Both the position numbers and the translations under genes were made by a program. Shown piece by piece: positions 46,330 to 59,139 of a DNA stretch of 64,000 bases. The notes under the pieces were generated by a model, which had not been told where the DNA came from, did no database searches, and worked only from the letters and a program-made list of their open reading frames with translations. The first letter of the stretch is position 1. Each line of letters opens with the position of its first letter. Source of the stretch: Bugulina stolonifera (taxonomy: Eukaryota > Bryozoa > Gymnolaemata > Cheilostomatida > Bugulidae); NCBI GenBank assembly GCA_935421135.1, contig OW285194.1, forward strand, positions 10,501,376-10,565,375, read 5' to 3'.

Positions 46330-46510
46330 TTGGTGAGCATGCGTGGGACCTACGAGGCCTCCGCGGTGGGGTCTATGCGGGACACCTGGCTGCACATCTC
46401 TGGGAGCTTGATGCATAGTGGGTGGGCGCAGCGTGTGTCCCTGGTTGCATGTGTCAGCCTTCTGTGGCTGGCGAACCTCTGGAATGGGGCTGTCACAACT
46501 CTAGTTTCAA
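46330..46510. other. GC-rich patch of unknown origin
   Basis: About 180 bp far richer in GC than its surroundings (GGCCTCCGCGGTGGGG). No ORF context or repeat partner in the window. Confidence 0.35.
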
Positions 46511-46898
46511 ACTATCTGATTAGCCCCATGTTCTATTACCTCATTTTAATATCACTACTATTTGAATAATGATGACATAAGCTAATATAAATAAATGAAA
46601 AAAAACATGACTCTGTCAGAAGTGCCATGATGTTCAATCACAACCCAAATTAGTTTGACAGCATGCATGTTCTTTACAAATATATACTACTAGGTGTAAA
46701 TTTATACACTTTGTAATACATGTTGGTTAGGGCATTGCATGGGTGAAATGCAGGTCAAGTAGGCCTATCCTGTCTGTTTACCTTAAACAATTTTAGTCAT
46801 ATGTGACACATTTAGCCTACTATTATAGGTTTAATCTAGTTTTGACCAACCAGGCAGGCATCCTAAGTACAATAATACACTAGGGAATTTTTGCTTAC

Positions 46899-47017
46899 AG
46901 CTTCATAGGATTTGCTCCCACATAAGTCTGACTCTTCCTTTGATGTTGGAACCACACTTTCTGGTAGCTGCCAAGTGTCTGCATCTTTCTGTCTTTTCCT
47001 TGCATCAAATAAAAATC
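46899..47017 (-). CDS. Candidate exon of an unrecognised gene (FLFDARKRQKDADTW...)
   Basis: 119 nt with acceptor GTTTTCAG and donor GAAGCT|GTAAGC. One frame is open throughout and is hydrophilic and acidic/basic mixed (DARKRQKDADTWQLPESV, then KEESDLCGSKSYEA). Looks like an internal exon; upstream exons were not found. No family recognised. Confidence 0.35.
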
Positions 47018-47573
47018 CTGAAAACGATATGGAATATAATATTATAACTACTAGTTAATGCAATAATGGTTTGAGCAGATGAAGTTTTGATCAATCATTT
47101 ACATAAATATAAATAATGTTATTTAGGCCTATATCTACATTACTGTATAATAAGCACCGGTCTGAATTGATTGTAAGAAATTTACTGGGCTGCATTTGGT
47201 CTTCCAGTTGGTTGTAGTAAAGCACTGCAGCCTACATGGTTTTGACAGTTGGTTCAGTTTTGGAGTTCAAATAACCTAGGAAAGTTTAAGTTTTTTCTTC
47301 ATCCCTTCACCTTTTCTGCAATGGTTTTATCCTTAGCTAACCTACAGCAACAAGCAACCGGGTACAAAGAAACCCTTGTCTTCACTCACCAAAGTTTATG
47401 AAGATAAGGGTTGCAGTCTTCTACAAGTCGGCTAGCTACCGTAAATCCGTTTAGCCTGCTAGCCAATAGGTGCACAGCTCCTTGGCACAGTCTCCTATGG
47501 GATGCGTAGGATAGTTGTAGTTCACTACATAACAAATCTAAATTTAAACTTCTTATTTCAGTCTCTATCCAAC

Positions 47574-48486
47574 AGAGCTGGATCTAAGTCAACAGGTCGA
47601 CTCATTGTAAACTTTTGGAGGCAATCCAAGTTGAAGTCAAGTCAGAGCTGCTTCAAGTCAGTGTACAATGCAAGTCTCAAGTCAAGTGGGAGACAACTTC
47701 AAAAAACATTGAGAGGTTTTTTTACAAAAAATCGCCTTTTTGATAGACATTGCAATCTATTGCATACCAGAGCTGGGTCCAAGTCATAGACTGACTTGCT
47801 AAGTCAAGTCATACGTCGACTTGACTTGGACTTGTCAACACGCTGACTTGATTTGAATTTGACTTGCATATCAATGTGACTTGACTTGGACGCAGCAATG
47901 ACTTGTGATTTTGACTTGGGTTCTGTCAAGTCAATGTGGAGAATAAAGTAGTGCAAGTAGTATGGTGTAAGTAGTGAATACAATGCACAATGCAATAATT
48001 AGTCAATTAAACTACAATACGTAGACTGGAATTGCAGGAATGGCCAGTGGACACTCTGTACTGTCCCATGTTCTGTTTATATGCTAGGTAACACAGTATC
48101 ACCGTCACCAAAACTGTATATAATACTACATGACCAATCTCAACTGTAGTGCCAATATTGCTACATACATAGACTAGTTGCCATAATTAATGTCTAGCAT
48201 ACATGCCCATCCAACTACATTTTGGCATGGTTTTTCATGCATTGGAATGTCTACTAAAAGAAAAAAAGTGATGTTTGGAAAGATGTACAATAATCTTGAA
48301 GTTGTCTCCCACTTGACTTGCATTTCAACTTGCAAGTAGACAAGCGGCCTTGAACTTGACTTGTGACTTGCATGACAGCTGACTTGACTTAAGGTAGCAC
48401 TGACTCGACATGGACTTGACTTGCCTCCAAAGTTTTAAAAAATGGCTTGACTTGTTGACTTGCAAGTCGACTGGGACACAACTCTG
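47574..48486. repeat. AAGTCAAGTC-type inverted-repeat element, pair A
   Basis: Left arm 47574-47705 (CAGAGCTGGATC... AAGTGGGAGACAACTTC) is inverted at 48290-48486 (GAAGTTGTCTCCCACTT ... ACAACTCTG). Rich in CAAGTC/GACTTG words. It interleaves with pair B. Confidence 0.65.
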
Positions 48487-49006
48487 TTTCAAACCATGCA
48501 AAAGTTTAGCCGGGTATGCATGCCATTCAACTATGATAAAGAACCAGTCTATAGATGATGTAATGATATTGGCACTGATATCTAGACTGGTCATGTGGTA
48601 TTGTACATTAGTAATGGTCATACAGTGTTTAATCGGACGTAAGCAGCACACGATAACGGGGTGTCAACTAGCTACCCTGTAATTCCAAACTAGTTCATAT
48701 TGTAGTGCATAGTCTCAAACCCCTAACCCTGATATACTCTGAGGAAAGTGATATGTGGGTAGACAATTAAGACTTGTTTTTTTATGTTGGCTAAACAGTG
48801 TACACAATTTTATCCGTCACATTGACTTGGTATACCCCAATTCAAAGTCCTAAGTCACAAGTAATTCAGATTTTCAAATTAAGTCAAGTGAAGTCACATT
48901 GATGTGCAAGTCAAAGTCAAGTCACCAAGTTGGCAAGTCCAAATCAAGTCGACTAGTGAATTAAATTCTTGTCAAGTCAAACCTATGACTTGGACCCAGC
49001 TCTGCT
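47769..49006. mobile_element. Fold-back transposon with AGAGCTGGGTCCAAGTCA ends, pair B
   Basis: The left end is CAGAGCTGGGTCCAAGTCAT and the right end its inverse. Inverted similarity continues inward for about 450 bp per arm (47769-48240 and 48490-49006), through ATCAATGTGACTT and TGCCAATAT blocks. No ORF. Its centre holds one arm of pair A. Confidence 0.7.
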
Positions 49007-49063
49007 GCCTTACATGATAAAACTTAGGCCTACTACAACTTGGAAACTTTCAAAAAATTGGGA

Positions 49064-49318
49064 GGGATTTTGTGACTGTTTGAAAAGGACAGTTCAAAAC
49101 AGGACCTTTCGAAACTGGACAGTTCAACACCAGGCAGTTTGAAACCTCTAAACCCTAGACTTCAAATAATTTCTATTTTCAAAATTATCTTTTATTTATT
49201 TGAAATTAATTGTATGTAAGTTGTGCTCCTCTAAAAATAACCAAAACAGTTTCGAACAGTCCGGTAGTGAAATGTCCTGTTTTATCTGTCTTTTTGAAAT
49301 GCCCCTTTACCACTGTAA
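49064..49318 (-). repeat. Interspersed repeat built of TTCGAAAC-type motifs, copy 2
   Basis: It begins GATTTTGTGACTGTTTG and ends GAAATGCCCCTTTACCACTG, which is the inverse order of the copy at 13580-13885, with the same iterated ACAGTT/TTTCGAAACTGG motifs inside. No ORF. Confidence 0.62.
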
Positions 49319-49319
49319 G

Positions 49320-50280
49320 GATAGGGCTTACACAGTAAAACGGTATTAAATACTCAATTAATATTACCTTTAAAGTTAGTTTTCAGCATTTATGTTATTA
49401 ACAGGGTAAACAATTTAATAAAAAATTAAAATTTAATCGCATTTTATCATTTACTATAATTTGTTTTTATATAACTATGCTGTAATTAGGCCTATTACCA
49501 ATAATAATTTAATTTAATTATTTGTTCATACGAGTATTACATTATTAAATTTTATAATACTAATAGTACGCATAGGGACCTATACCATATGCTAGTATAA
49601 GAATTTAAATTAGTAATATAATGTCCGCATTCATATGGAGATTATTGTGTCTGCTTACTTCTTTTCAGTTTTTAGCCATTTACGATGTTGGCAAATGAAA
49701 ACAATAATAAATTCTAATTCAAAAATAAAATTGGTAGACATTTAGGCCTAAAATATGATTGTTGTAATTATACTTATTTTACACTATTTTATATTAATTT
49801 AAACAATGTCAATATGAATAATTGTTAAAATCATTTAAACTATTGACTATTTATTTAATTATATTATACAGGTTATTATTATTATATTATTAAAAATTTA
49901 ATTTATATTGAAATTCACACATTGGATTGATTATCTTAAAGTTATGTAATAATACTGCATAAATTGTTCATATGTCATACCACATCATATGGCTTCTATA
50001 GCATAATTATATATGATAATGACTATGGGGAATTAAAATCACATGTAGTTTAGTAAAAGTATAGTGTAATAGTGTAAGTACCGAGTAGGTCTAAAATAAA
50101 AATAAAAATACTCAACAGAATAGAATATCAATATTACTGAATATTATATATAATTATCATTATAAATGATTGCAATTTGCACTAAAGAAATACTACACAG
50201 TGATAGTCAGAGTTTGAGAAGTAAGTGATTTGTGAAGCTAATGCTGAACTTCTCCCTTTTCAGCCAACAGCTGGTTCCAT
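49320..50280. other. AT-rich intergenic stretch, nothing recognised
   Basis: Very low GC, no repeats or coding signal beyond chance. Confidence 0.5.
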
Positions 50281-50284
50281 TCTA

Positions 50285-50402
50285 AAGTTCAAGCAGTAGG
50301 ACAAAGAAACAAACTGAAACTGAAGCAGTCTGCATAATATGCAAGATGGAGGTTGGAAAACTGATTTCAAGAGAAGACAATTACATTATTAATAATAAAT
50401 AG
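50285..50402 (+). pseudogene. Possible remnant of a BED-finger transposase
   Basis: Short frame RTKKQTETEAVCIICKMEVG ... resembles the start of a hAT-type BED zinc finger (C-x2-C after a basic stretch), but no His pair or downstream transposase follows. Confidence 0.2.
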
Positions 50403-50799
50403 CCTTTAGGTCCTTTCCACTTATTTATAATGGGCCTCATGGTTGATGCCCTAGTCAAAAGAGCATTGCTTCTAAGAAACCTGAGCTAAAGCATGCTTGC
50501 TGTTGGGGGTAACATTGACAAAATTAGAAGTTACTGCATAGACTATGGTCAACATACCAAAGGTACTGCAAATGTGAATAAGAAGTAGAAGAACATCAAA
50601 ACTACTTGTACAAGAAAAATATGAATTAAATTTAGCCATATTATCATTTGAGACCAAATAATCAGTTGTCCACCCCCACTCAAAGCTGATCCAACTGGCC
50701 TGCAATCAATAGACTGTTCATTCATGACGCAATGTACTTGTAGCTATATAATAATATAACAGCCACAGTTGTCATTTTACAAAAATGTATTGACACTGT

Positions 50800-50831
50800 G
50801 GTTGTTCTAGGGTACCCCCCCTAGAACAACC
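50800..50831. repeat. 13-bp inverted repeat (hairpin)
   Basis: GGTTGTTCTAGGG and its inverse CCCTAGAACAACC around a short C-rich loop. Confidence 0.7.
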
Positions 50832-50839
50832 ATATTTTG

Positions 50840-51965
50840 CTTCGCCTTTCAATTCTTCGATAACCTATATGGTAATTTTCCTGAGGGATGTACTGCAGTA
50901 GCATAGCTAATCGAGGCACTGATAACTTATACTGATAACCCATCCCTTGCATGCTTATCTCCTCTTGTAGCCATGTCGATATTACCTGAACTTAACCCTT
51001 TACTTGAATTTGAATAAAACACTGGAAAAAATTTCTTAACAGGCTTATGACTTGTCTAGGTACAGATCTATGACTTACCCCACCTTTCTGTGTTCTACTG
51101 TAAACTGTGTATTATCCAATGATCCCACTTCTGACACCACATGATGTCTGTACTCACAAGATTAATATATCCTTTACCTGTACTGTTAGTCTGCCTCCTA
51201 TACTTCTCTCATTCACTCTCAACCATAAAGTGTTCCCCTCTCCTTAGGTATCCAGCTATCTCTCCGCTATCCCCAAGCTATCCTTATAATCTTACCTATC
51301 CCCTTAGCCTTAGCCCTCTCACCTAGCTCCCAATACACTTAGGATGATATGTAGGCATCTAGAAAGAGAAGAATAAATCGGAAGGCACAGCTACCCTGTC
51401 CTACATGATGCAAACATACTCTGATGCTATATATTGTTATGCTGTACTGCATTGATTGCTAGTTTTCGTTTGAAACCATTGCTGGTTTGTTAGTGTAGTA
51501 GGTAGAATGCTCGGTCTTAGTGCATAGAGACATGTTCTCCATGAGTTGAATCCCACTGATGGAAATTCTTTTTCAGTTTAGTAATTTACTCAATTTGTTA
51601 GTTACCATAAGATTAAGTGGATAGCTATACATTGTACAATACTACTCTCATCTGTAAGATAGGATCATTGCATGTGTAATTATATATTCAACTATAGGTA
51701 ATGCCTTAAAATTTGATGTACAGTGTACCCACCCACTTCATTTGTTCAACTTCAACAACTCAATTATGTCTACCTAGTTCTTGAGTGACCTGCGATTTGT
51801 TCAACATGCCTGTATTATGCTTAAAGTGCAAATAGGAGGCTGTGAAGCAAGTTTCATGTGCCTAACTGATAATTCTTATTTCAAGTGTTGATTGCATCGA
51901 TCCATAACCAATTCGTAAAATGATACGACAAGTACGGAATAATCCAGTCTTTCCCATGAAATTCC
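50840..51965. other. Intergenic, no gene seen
   Basis: Contains a degenerate tRNA-like/SINE-like patch at about 51490-51560 (A-box-like TAGTGTAGTAGG, weak B box GTTGAATCC). Otherwise nothing recognisable. Confidence 0.45.
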
Positions 51966-54555
51966 TGAAGTCATATGTTGGCTATACAATGTATGTACAT
52001 GTACATGTGTGTTTGACAGCAATTTAGATAAAAATGTTTTGTTAAAGTAACTTTTACCAAACCATTTTATACTAAGTTCCGCATCTCTGTGTCATATAAA
52101 ATAGGTTGTAGATACACATGTAGCCAGTTAGCTCCAATGCATATAGGTACAAGACTAGTAGCAGCATTAGATTTCCGAATTTGCATGTATGTTTCATATA
52201 ATTATGTAATCTACATTATATCCTCTCCAGTCTTCTATCTACTTACCTGCTCTCTATGCACCTGTACCCCTCTCTACTAACACACAAGTGTCACGTATTT
52301 TATATGACCGTGAACGCACATAGTATTGTGCAAAATCATCAAAATGAAAGTTGTTAGATTCAACTAATTCTCAAATTATCTTATGTACGATCACTGAATA
52401 TCTAAATTATAGTTTTAATAGAGAAAGACATACGTGTGTGTGCATTTCAGATTGCAACAATTACAACAATGCTAATGTTACAATAGTGTCTAATTACATT
52501 TGCACTCCTTCATTCATTGGATTTAAGGCTAAGAGAACCTGTGAAAGGGGGAATTTAATGCACTATAATTGTTTGACATTCCCATAAGCAGGAAGATTAC
52601 TTAATTGCTAAAAGAATTAAAAAGTGAATTTGACTGAGAGGCAATTTTTAGGGTTTTTTAGTTGAAAGTTCAGTAAGGGGAGTTGTCTCCACTATGCAAT
52701 CATATCACAGCCTTATAACCACCATAACAGTTCCTCAAAGCATTTATACATAGTTTGTGCATATCATAAGTTGCAGAGAATTAGCAGTGCCACTCTTTGC
52801 AAATAAAACATAAATCAATAGTGTATGATTTTTCTGCAAATTTACATGCGGTTAGAAATTGTGGTTGTGAAGAAATATAAGCGCCAAAATTTCAAATCAT
52901 TACAAATTGCAGTAGAATAACTCTATCATATCTTAATTCTAGTGTGTCTGCAACAGATGATGGCAGATCACCACTTTTTGGTTTTGGGATACCGTGAAAG
53001 CATGAAAAATCATTGAATTATACAGGAGAAAACCCCCCCCCCCCACCCCCAAGTCATTTTTCTTTTTTAAAATGTCGTTAAATTTGATACGCCGTAAAAA
53101 TATTTCATCTGATCCCATTTATTAAGCTGTTACCATCAAGCTCGGGCATAGTGTAAAGTGTAAAGTTTAAAGTGTCTTGGATATTAATTTTATTTGCCAT
53201 TTATTGGAGGAATATTAGTTAAGTTGAATCAACATCTACAGGTAAATAACAGCATGAAACGATGATTATCTTTCAGTCTCACATTATTTTACATTCGGTG
53301 ATTGCCAGGTATAAGATTCTTTAGTATACGGATGTTGCATTGACTTCGCACAGGAAGTGATGTTCTCTTGAGCACTCTGTGTCATCAATTCTGTAGTCAT
53401 GGTCTTTATTTCTGATCTGTAGACACTCTCCATTTCCACTAGGTTCATTTACATCCCAATCCATGTTTGTTATGGGTAAATCAATTCTTCCATCGTGTCT
53501 CCAGACGTTGTTGATCTTCTTTCCAGCGAAATATAATTCTAAGTTCTTTGCGTAAGAGAATTCTGTCAACGAAGGAAGAGTAATGAATAGAAGCTGTTAC
53601 ATGGTACGATAAGTCTTCAGTGACAACACTTCTGAAGGAGCAGCAATATACATGCATGTATATCAAATACTTTTTAACTATTATAGAAGAAGAAAACCTG
53701 AAACCTGGAATCTGAAAATTTACCTGCAACAGCTTTTCTAAGATGCTTCATAAAGTTGAGAGACTCCAGAGTGTCGAACACAGCTAGCTGCTCTCCTTGA
53801 GATTTACAGTAAGATTTGGCAGCTTCATAGTTCTTGTTAACCTTTACAGGTCTAATACAGGTGCTGGTGTAGGGATTCAGGAGGTACTCTGAACTTTTAC
53901 ACTTGGTGGCAACTAAAATATGTTTAAATTTACTGTTGAATGCCTCAACCAATATCTCACATAACTATAATACAGCATAGTATAGTATATTATGGTATGG
54001 CACAGTTCGTTGCAGAAGAACCTATTCACAGCTCATTGTAAATTGTGCAAAATTTCTGTTTTGCCAATTTTGGCCTTACTTTGGGACAAGGAAGATTTTG
54101 ACTACCAATGATTATCAAGCATGACCAATTATTTTAACTAACAATTACATACATGTATATTACCCACACCTAACTTGCATTTATAGATATCTATAGAATG
54201 TGGATATTGTTTGATTAATGAAAGTATATATGATACGTTCTCTCTCCAAATCAATTATCAATCTATCACTCTTAAAAAATCCAGTATGTCACAGGTATAC
54301 TTTGTTGGAACCATGTATATTTTATGAATGCAATTCTCTATAATCACAATCAGTAATTATATTATTATGTTTTACAGTGTAGCTGTGTGTTTGTTGTTCT
54401 GTTCCACAGGAGTACAAAACATGTCAGTTTTCAGAGAATATGGATAGTATACTTACTACACACGTCCTTGGTGCAGCTGACAGCAGCTATCAAAGTCACA
54501 GCAATAATAACTTGGATGAAACCCATGTTGAAAGGTCAGTAGTTGAAATGTGAAG
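51966..54555. repeat. Segmental duplication unit carrying lectin copy 2
   Basis: Same orientation as 27902-30455. It differs by small indels (for example a longer C-run at 53032-53048) and continues into a promoter that the other unit lacks. The stretch 51966-53320 is non-coding. Confidence 0.8.
53321..54526 (-). CDS. Secreted C-type lectin, copy 2 (166 aa)
   Basis: Exons 54457-54526, 53724-53912 and 53321-53562 (70, 189, 242 nt; phases match). Signal peptide MGFIQVIIAVTLIAAVSC. The lectin domain has NYEAAKSYCKSQGEQLAVF, NNVWRHDGR, DWDVNEPSGNGECLQIRN, YRIDDTEC and HHFLCEVNA. All expected disulfide cysteines are present. The specificity triplet is EPS, a departure from mannose-type EPN; calcium-dependent sugar binding is plausible but unproved. 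A TATA-like TATAAAAG lies at 54594-54601, 70-75 bp upstream of ATG. It lies in a segment duplicated from or to 27.9-30.5 kb. It would be a small secreted recognition or innate-defence protein by family. Confidence 0.88.
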
Positions 54556-54593
54556 ACCTCAGGATCAACTGCCTGGTATTGCATTGAACTCTA

Positions 54594-54601
54594 CTTTTAT
54601 A
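54594..54601 (-). promoter_or_regulatory. TATA box of lectin copy 2
   Basis: Minus strand TATAAAAG, 70-75 bp upstream of the ATG. The surrounding AGGATCAACTGC ... TATAGGC/GCCTATA context is shared with lectin copy 3. Confidence 0.55.
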
Positions 54602-54609
54602 GGCAAATC

Positions 54610-57600
54610 ATCAAGTCTGACTCAAATTTTATCTAGTTGGAAATCAGAAGAATAAAACTTTTGCAAACTATTTTTAACAATCAGCTTCTGATATCATAGT
54701 TTGATAATATGCTGCTATCTAAATATCAATAAATATGTTTTATGTAGGGCTATATTTAATATTTAATCAAAATAGGCTACTTGAAGCACAATGACTGGCA
54801 GCTGGGCTTGGCTCAAGTAAAGAAGATTAGACACATCAGCATACCATACAATGTATAATAATATATATTTATATAATATTTATCATATTTGACAAAATAC
54901 CTAGCTCTCTTAACTGTGTACTGGGAGAGAGATTAGGCTTTGAGATCTTTCTAGTATATCCAGATCAAAAGTCTAAAAACTAGAATTAAATGGTTAGCCA
55001 TGTCACTGATGTATAACCTAACACAAACAGAGTAATCTATATAAAATCATGTTTTTCATAGATATTTATTTCATTTAATTATTGAATCATTGAAGTGAGT
55101 GCACAGGTACCTGTATTCAGGAATTTAACTCATATCTATCTCATCTTGGCTTTAGTCATTGTACTGTAATGTACATAAAGAGAGACTTCCTATGAATACA
55201 TTTTAAATTTGTTAAAATTAGAATAAATCAACATTTAAGATTAATCAATTAATCAAATAATCAATAACACCCAAATAATTATGTAACTAAATATATACAA
55301 TGCTGAGATCATCTATGAACAGTTAAATTTTATGACAGATTATTAAGTACTTCTATTAGTTAATATTTCCAAGTTACTATGAAATCTGTAATATTAGAAC
55401 CAGTTTTACAAATTATGTACAGCCTATAAAGCCTCTTGATGGGATATTTCTGCAGTGCATACATGAACATTTTGTACATGTTTACCTAACCCACACACAT
55501 CATATACTACATAATTATAATCAGGTGCCAAAGAGCCTCAGGTTTAAACCCCAGTCAGGGATGGGCTATTTTCTAAATATGGATTTAGATTCCTGGCTAC
55601 TCGGCAAAAAACTCCTAGCATGAAAAATGTTACATATAACCAGGCATCACAACTTTGTGAAGTTACATGTATGTTTCTAGAGGCATATTTACTCAACGAT
55701 GTTAAGGGACCACTGGAAGTATTTCGCATGTGGATTTATCCCCACTACACATAGCTCAACTTTGGGAATGATCTCCCTCACTTCATTATTGCTTTGGGAG
55801 TTGTTACCTCTTTGCTCAGAACTCCTACCATCAGCAGGACTGTGTCGGTCTGGTCTGTCCCGGCGTCCTTGATCATTTATAGCGTATATTACTGTTATTT
55901 TTTAGTTCAACAGCTAACATGCTTTCACATGCCCAATAACTCTCAAATTTAGCAATAAACTACAACAATACTACCGTCTTGAATGCCCGCTCATACAGTG
56001 TAGTTGTCTTTCCTTAAACTGGCAACTTCCAAAAGAGATTCAAAGAACGTGTAGTATTGAATTGTAGATAACATAGATTGCCAACTCAGTGTTACTACAT
56101 TTAATTTGAGTTGTGTTCCATGTAGCAAAGTTAAAATTCGCTCACCAATATTTAAGGTAAAGTTCATCCAGCAAGAGGTAAGTTAAATCCTGCAAAAAAA
56201 CTCATAAATTTCAACTTCCATGACTTGTTGTAAAGATAGACTGTACTGAAAATTTCAGAATGTTTGTCACCAAATTAACTATGTTAGTGTTACTTGATAC
56301 CTATACAAACATATCTAAACTGTTTTAGTAGTAGCTAATAGATGCTAAACTGCTAAAAGGTACCCCAAAATTTCTAAAATACCCATAGTGATGTCGGCAC
56401 TAGGAGTTATCTCCACCTAGTTTTATGTCAATTGTCAGAACTTCCTTTTTGATTATCTCAACTCTGACACACTATGCAGCTGAAATATTGAGTTGTCACA
56501 GCTGCTTTAGAAAAATTACAGTGTTCATTCAATAAAACCGATATTAGCAATTATAGTATTACATGCTACAGGTTCAATACACCAGTCTAGTGCATTGGCT
56601 TGCTATTTATGAAACCAACAAGTAGCCTGTATTGACCAATCAAATTGCAAACTCAAGTCATTTGATAACTTTTTGCAACAAATAGTGTTTTTTTATTGTC
56701 TAGGAATATTAACTAGCATTTGCTCTACAAACCCATTTTTTCATTTTGTGATATTCCTAGTACAACAAGAATAAAATCTCAATTAAAATTTTCTGTTTAT
56801 ATTAACACAATGCGTGGTCTGGCATTCACTCCCTGCAATGATGTATTTCACTAGTTGTAGCAGAGCTGGGTACCATGATGACATCATAGAGCCCAGCTGG
56901 TATTGTGCTAACTGGTTCAGCTGCTACTAGGCTTTCTATTCGTGCATTCAACTGATAACCTCAAAATTTCAGTACAGTCTACCTTTAGCGGGTAGCCCAG
57001 CTAGTATGTGGTATAATAAGCACAAAAAATCAAAAAGCTAGTAGATTTGGTTTTTGTAAAATTTATATCCCTGTTGTAACTGACCAAACAATAGGAAATA
57101 AGAAGTAGACTCATGATTATCGCATGTATTATTGTTAGTGAATGTCGTAATAAGGGACTATACTCCAGGTTGTTGTTGGGAGCTCAAAAAATTCACTGAG
57201 AACAGCAATAAATTACTCCTAGATAGCGGGTGATTTTAATAATTTTTCACCGTAATGACCCAAATTTGATGCTGAAAGTGTTGAAAGCTGAAGTGTCTAT
57301 TCATCTGCAAATCTACAAAATTATTCTTTCATAATCAAGGGATATCTTCATGCTAGTATTCTTCCAGCAGCTCGTAAAATCCAGCTTACAAAATATGTAT
57401 TATAACATTGTGATGAACCACTATATTAACCTGGATTAGCGCCAAGCATATATTATAACATAATTATTGTAACACAGTAGTTACATGTACATGTACATGT
57501 ACATGTAGATGTGGATATATTTAAAAGAACAATAACATAATTGGTTAACACAATCATGTAGCATGAAGCAGGAGCTTAATTTGCGAATTTTTGAACAAAA

Positions 57601-58060
57601 GATGGCAACGTGCAGCATGCCTGTACCAGTTATATTCTGTGCCTAGATATGAATATAAAATGTATATACGGTACTAGTTGATTAGCTTTTATAGTAGGTA
57701 AATGTCCAACATTAATTTTAAAGCTTAAAAATTCTAGTGAAGGAACAAATTAACTAAGAACTTTTATTGCAAAATTCTGTAGTGATTCAGATAGTCTTGA
57801 TAGGAACAGCTTCCTCTAGCCACACATTAACATTACAGCATCTGACTGTTTACCATGTACTTACTTTGCATGTGACACTTACATAATGCTGGTCTGTAAT
57901 CAACTTGCATATTTATCGTAACCCTGTTTATCTTGTGCAGTTAGTGGACCATACTTATAACTAGCCTTATAGCCTATGTCTAATTGCCTTGCATGCCTAC
58001 CATATAAGGGAGGCCGAGGTCTCAGAATTGGCTACTTTTTATGTACTATAATTATGTTTC
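54610..58060. other. Intergenic, no gene seen
   Basis: AT-rich, short frames only. A (TACATG)n run lies at 57481-57507. No long repeat structure recognised. Confidence 0.45.
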
Positions 58061-58065
58061 ACTTC

Positions 58066-58663
58066 TCATAATGGCCGACCCTTTTAAGGTGGGGCCTCAG
58101 CCTGTTGCCGCCAGGTTGCTATGCAATTTCCGGACCAATGCTACATCGGCCCCAGACGATGCTACATCGGCCCCAGACGATGCTACATCGGCCCCAGACG
58201 ATGCTACATCGGCCCCAGACGATGCTACATCGGCCCTAGACGATGCTACATCAGCCCCAGATACGTACATCGCCCCAGACAATGCTACATCGTCCCTTTT
58301 ACTGGAACTGTTACCGGAAACGCTATTGGTATAGAAGTGTAAGCATTTGCTCATTGTAATCAGTTGATGCTTTGACTCCAACAAAGACACATCTATACGA
58401 CTTATACAGAGTCTTGTTTCATAGCAAAGCCAGTTCCAGCTCTAGGTCTCATTGGACCGTGCAGCTCGAACTGTCTTCTAAGATAGAACACCCATTTCAA
58501 GATTTTTCTAAGCATTGACTCGGGCCTATGGCCCATACACGTTCATAATCACAAGTACTGTTCACTCTATATGTAATGGGGAAGAAAAGTCTAGTCGACC
58601 ACTCCTAGGCTCTTCCCACACTCATACCACCAGTACTCGTGTGATGCCCGGCTAAACATTGCA
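58066..58663 (+). mobile_element. Degenerate solo LTR with an internal 21-bp minisatellite
   Basis: Starts near ATAATGGCCGACCC and ends near AACATTGCAA. The body (CAGTTGATGCTTTGA, CTTATACAGAGTCTTG, CTAGGCTCTTCCCAC) parallels the solo LTR at 62970-63541. At 58136-58260, GATGCTACATCGGCCCCAGAC is repeated about six times and creates a repetitive open frame, not a gene. Confidence 0.6.
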
Positions 58664-58875
58664 ATATTTCAGTACAAATCAATTCTACTTTTAGGGTTAT
58701 AACCCATGGCTCTGTAACTCATTCTCTACCTGTATCCCCAGGTCTAGTGTTCATTTGGTTGCAGCATGTAGTGGTTAGCTGTGTGCTATCCAGAAATGGG
58801 CATTACATACATAATAATACATTGATGCAGAACTAATATCTTCAATTTAATCTAAAAACGTTATGTGAAGTGGTC

Positions 58876-59138
58876 AGGGCTGTAACAACTATTTTTGGCT
58901 GAGGGGGGCAAAAAGCCCAGGCCAAGTATTGGGCTGCCCAGACTAATACTAAAAATAGCTTAAAATGTTCTCTACCAAATTTCAGTCAAATATGCAGGCC
59001 ACTTATACTGACTTTCAGACTATAAAACTGGCCAGAAATTTGTGATCAATGATGAGAATCGACACCAACAAATATTTGTTTTGAACAGATTTCTGGGGTG
59101 GCAATGCCCACCTTGCCTCCCTAGTTGTTACAGCCTGA
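58876..59138. mobile_element. hAT-type MITE with CAGGGCTGTAACAACTA ends
   Basis: The left end CAGGGCTGTAACAACTA is inverted at the right end as TAGTTGTTACAGCCTG. The flanking octamers GAAGTGGT and AAAATGGT agree at 6 of 8 bases, consistent with an aged 8-bp duplication. 263 bp, no ORF. Confidence 0.7.
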
Positions 59139-59139
59139 A

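Noticed and set aside
50472..50705. 77-codon minus-strand frame (WISFEWGWTTDYL...)
   Set aside because: Opens after a fair acceptor but matches no family I know and has no joinable neighbour exon.
51490..51560. tRNA gene
   Set aside because: A-box-like and weak B-box-like words are present, but the acceptor and T stems do not pair; at best a decayed tRNA-derived SINE.
58041..58334. 97-codon frame starting MADPFKVGPQ with APDDATS repeats
   Set aside because: Lies inside a degenerate solo LTR; the repeat is a 21-bp minisatellite and the opposite strand is equally open.
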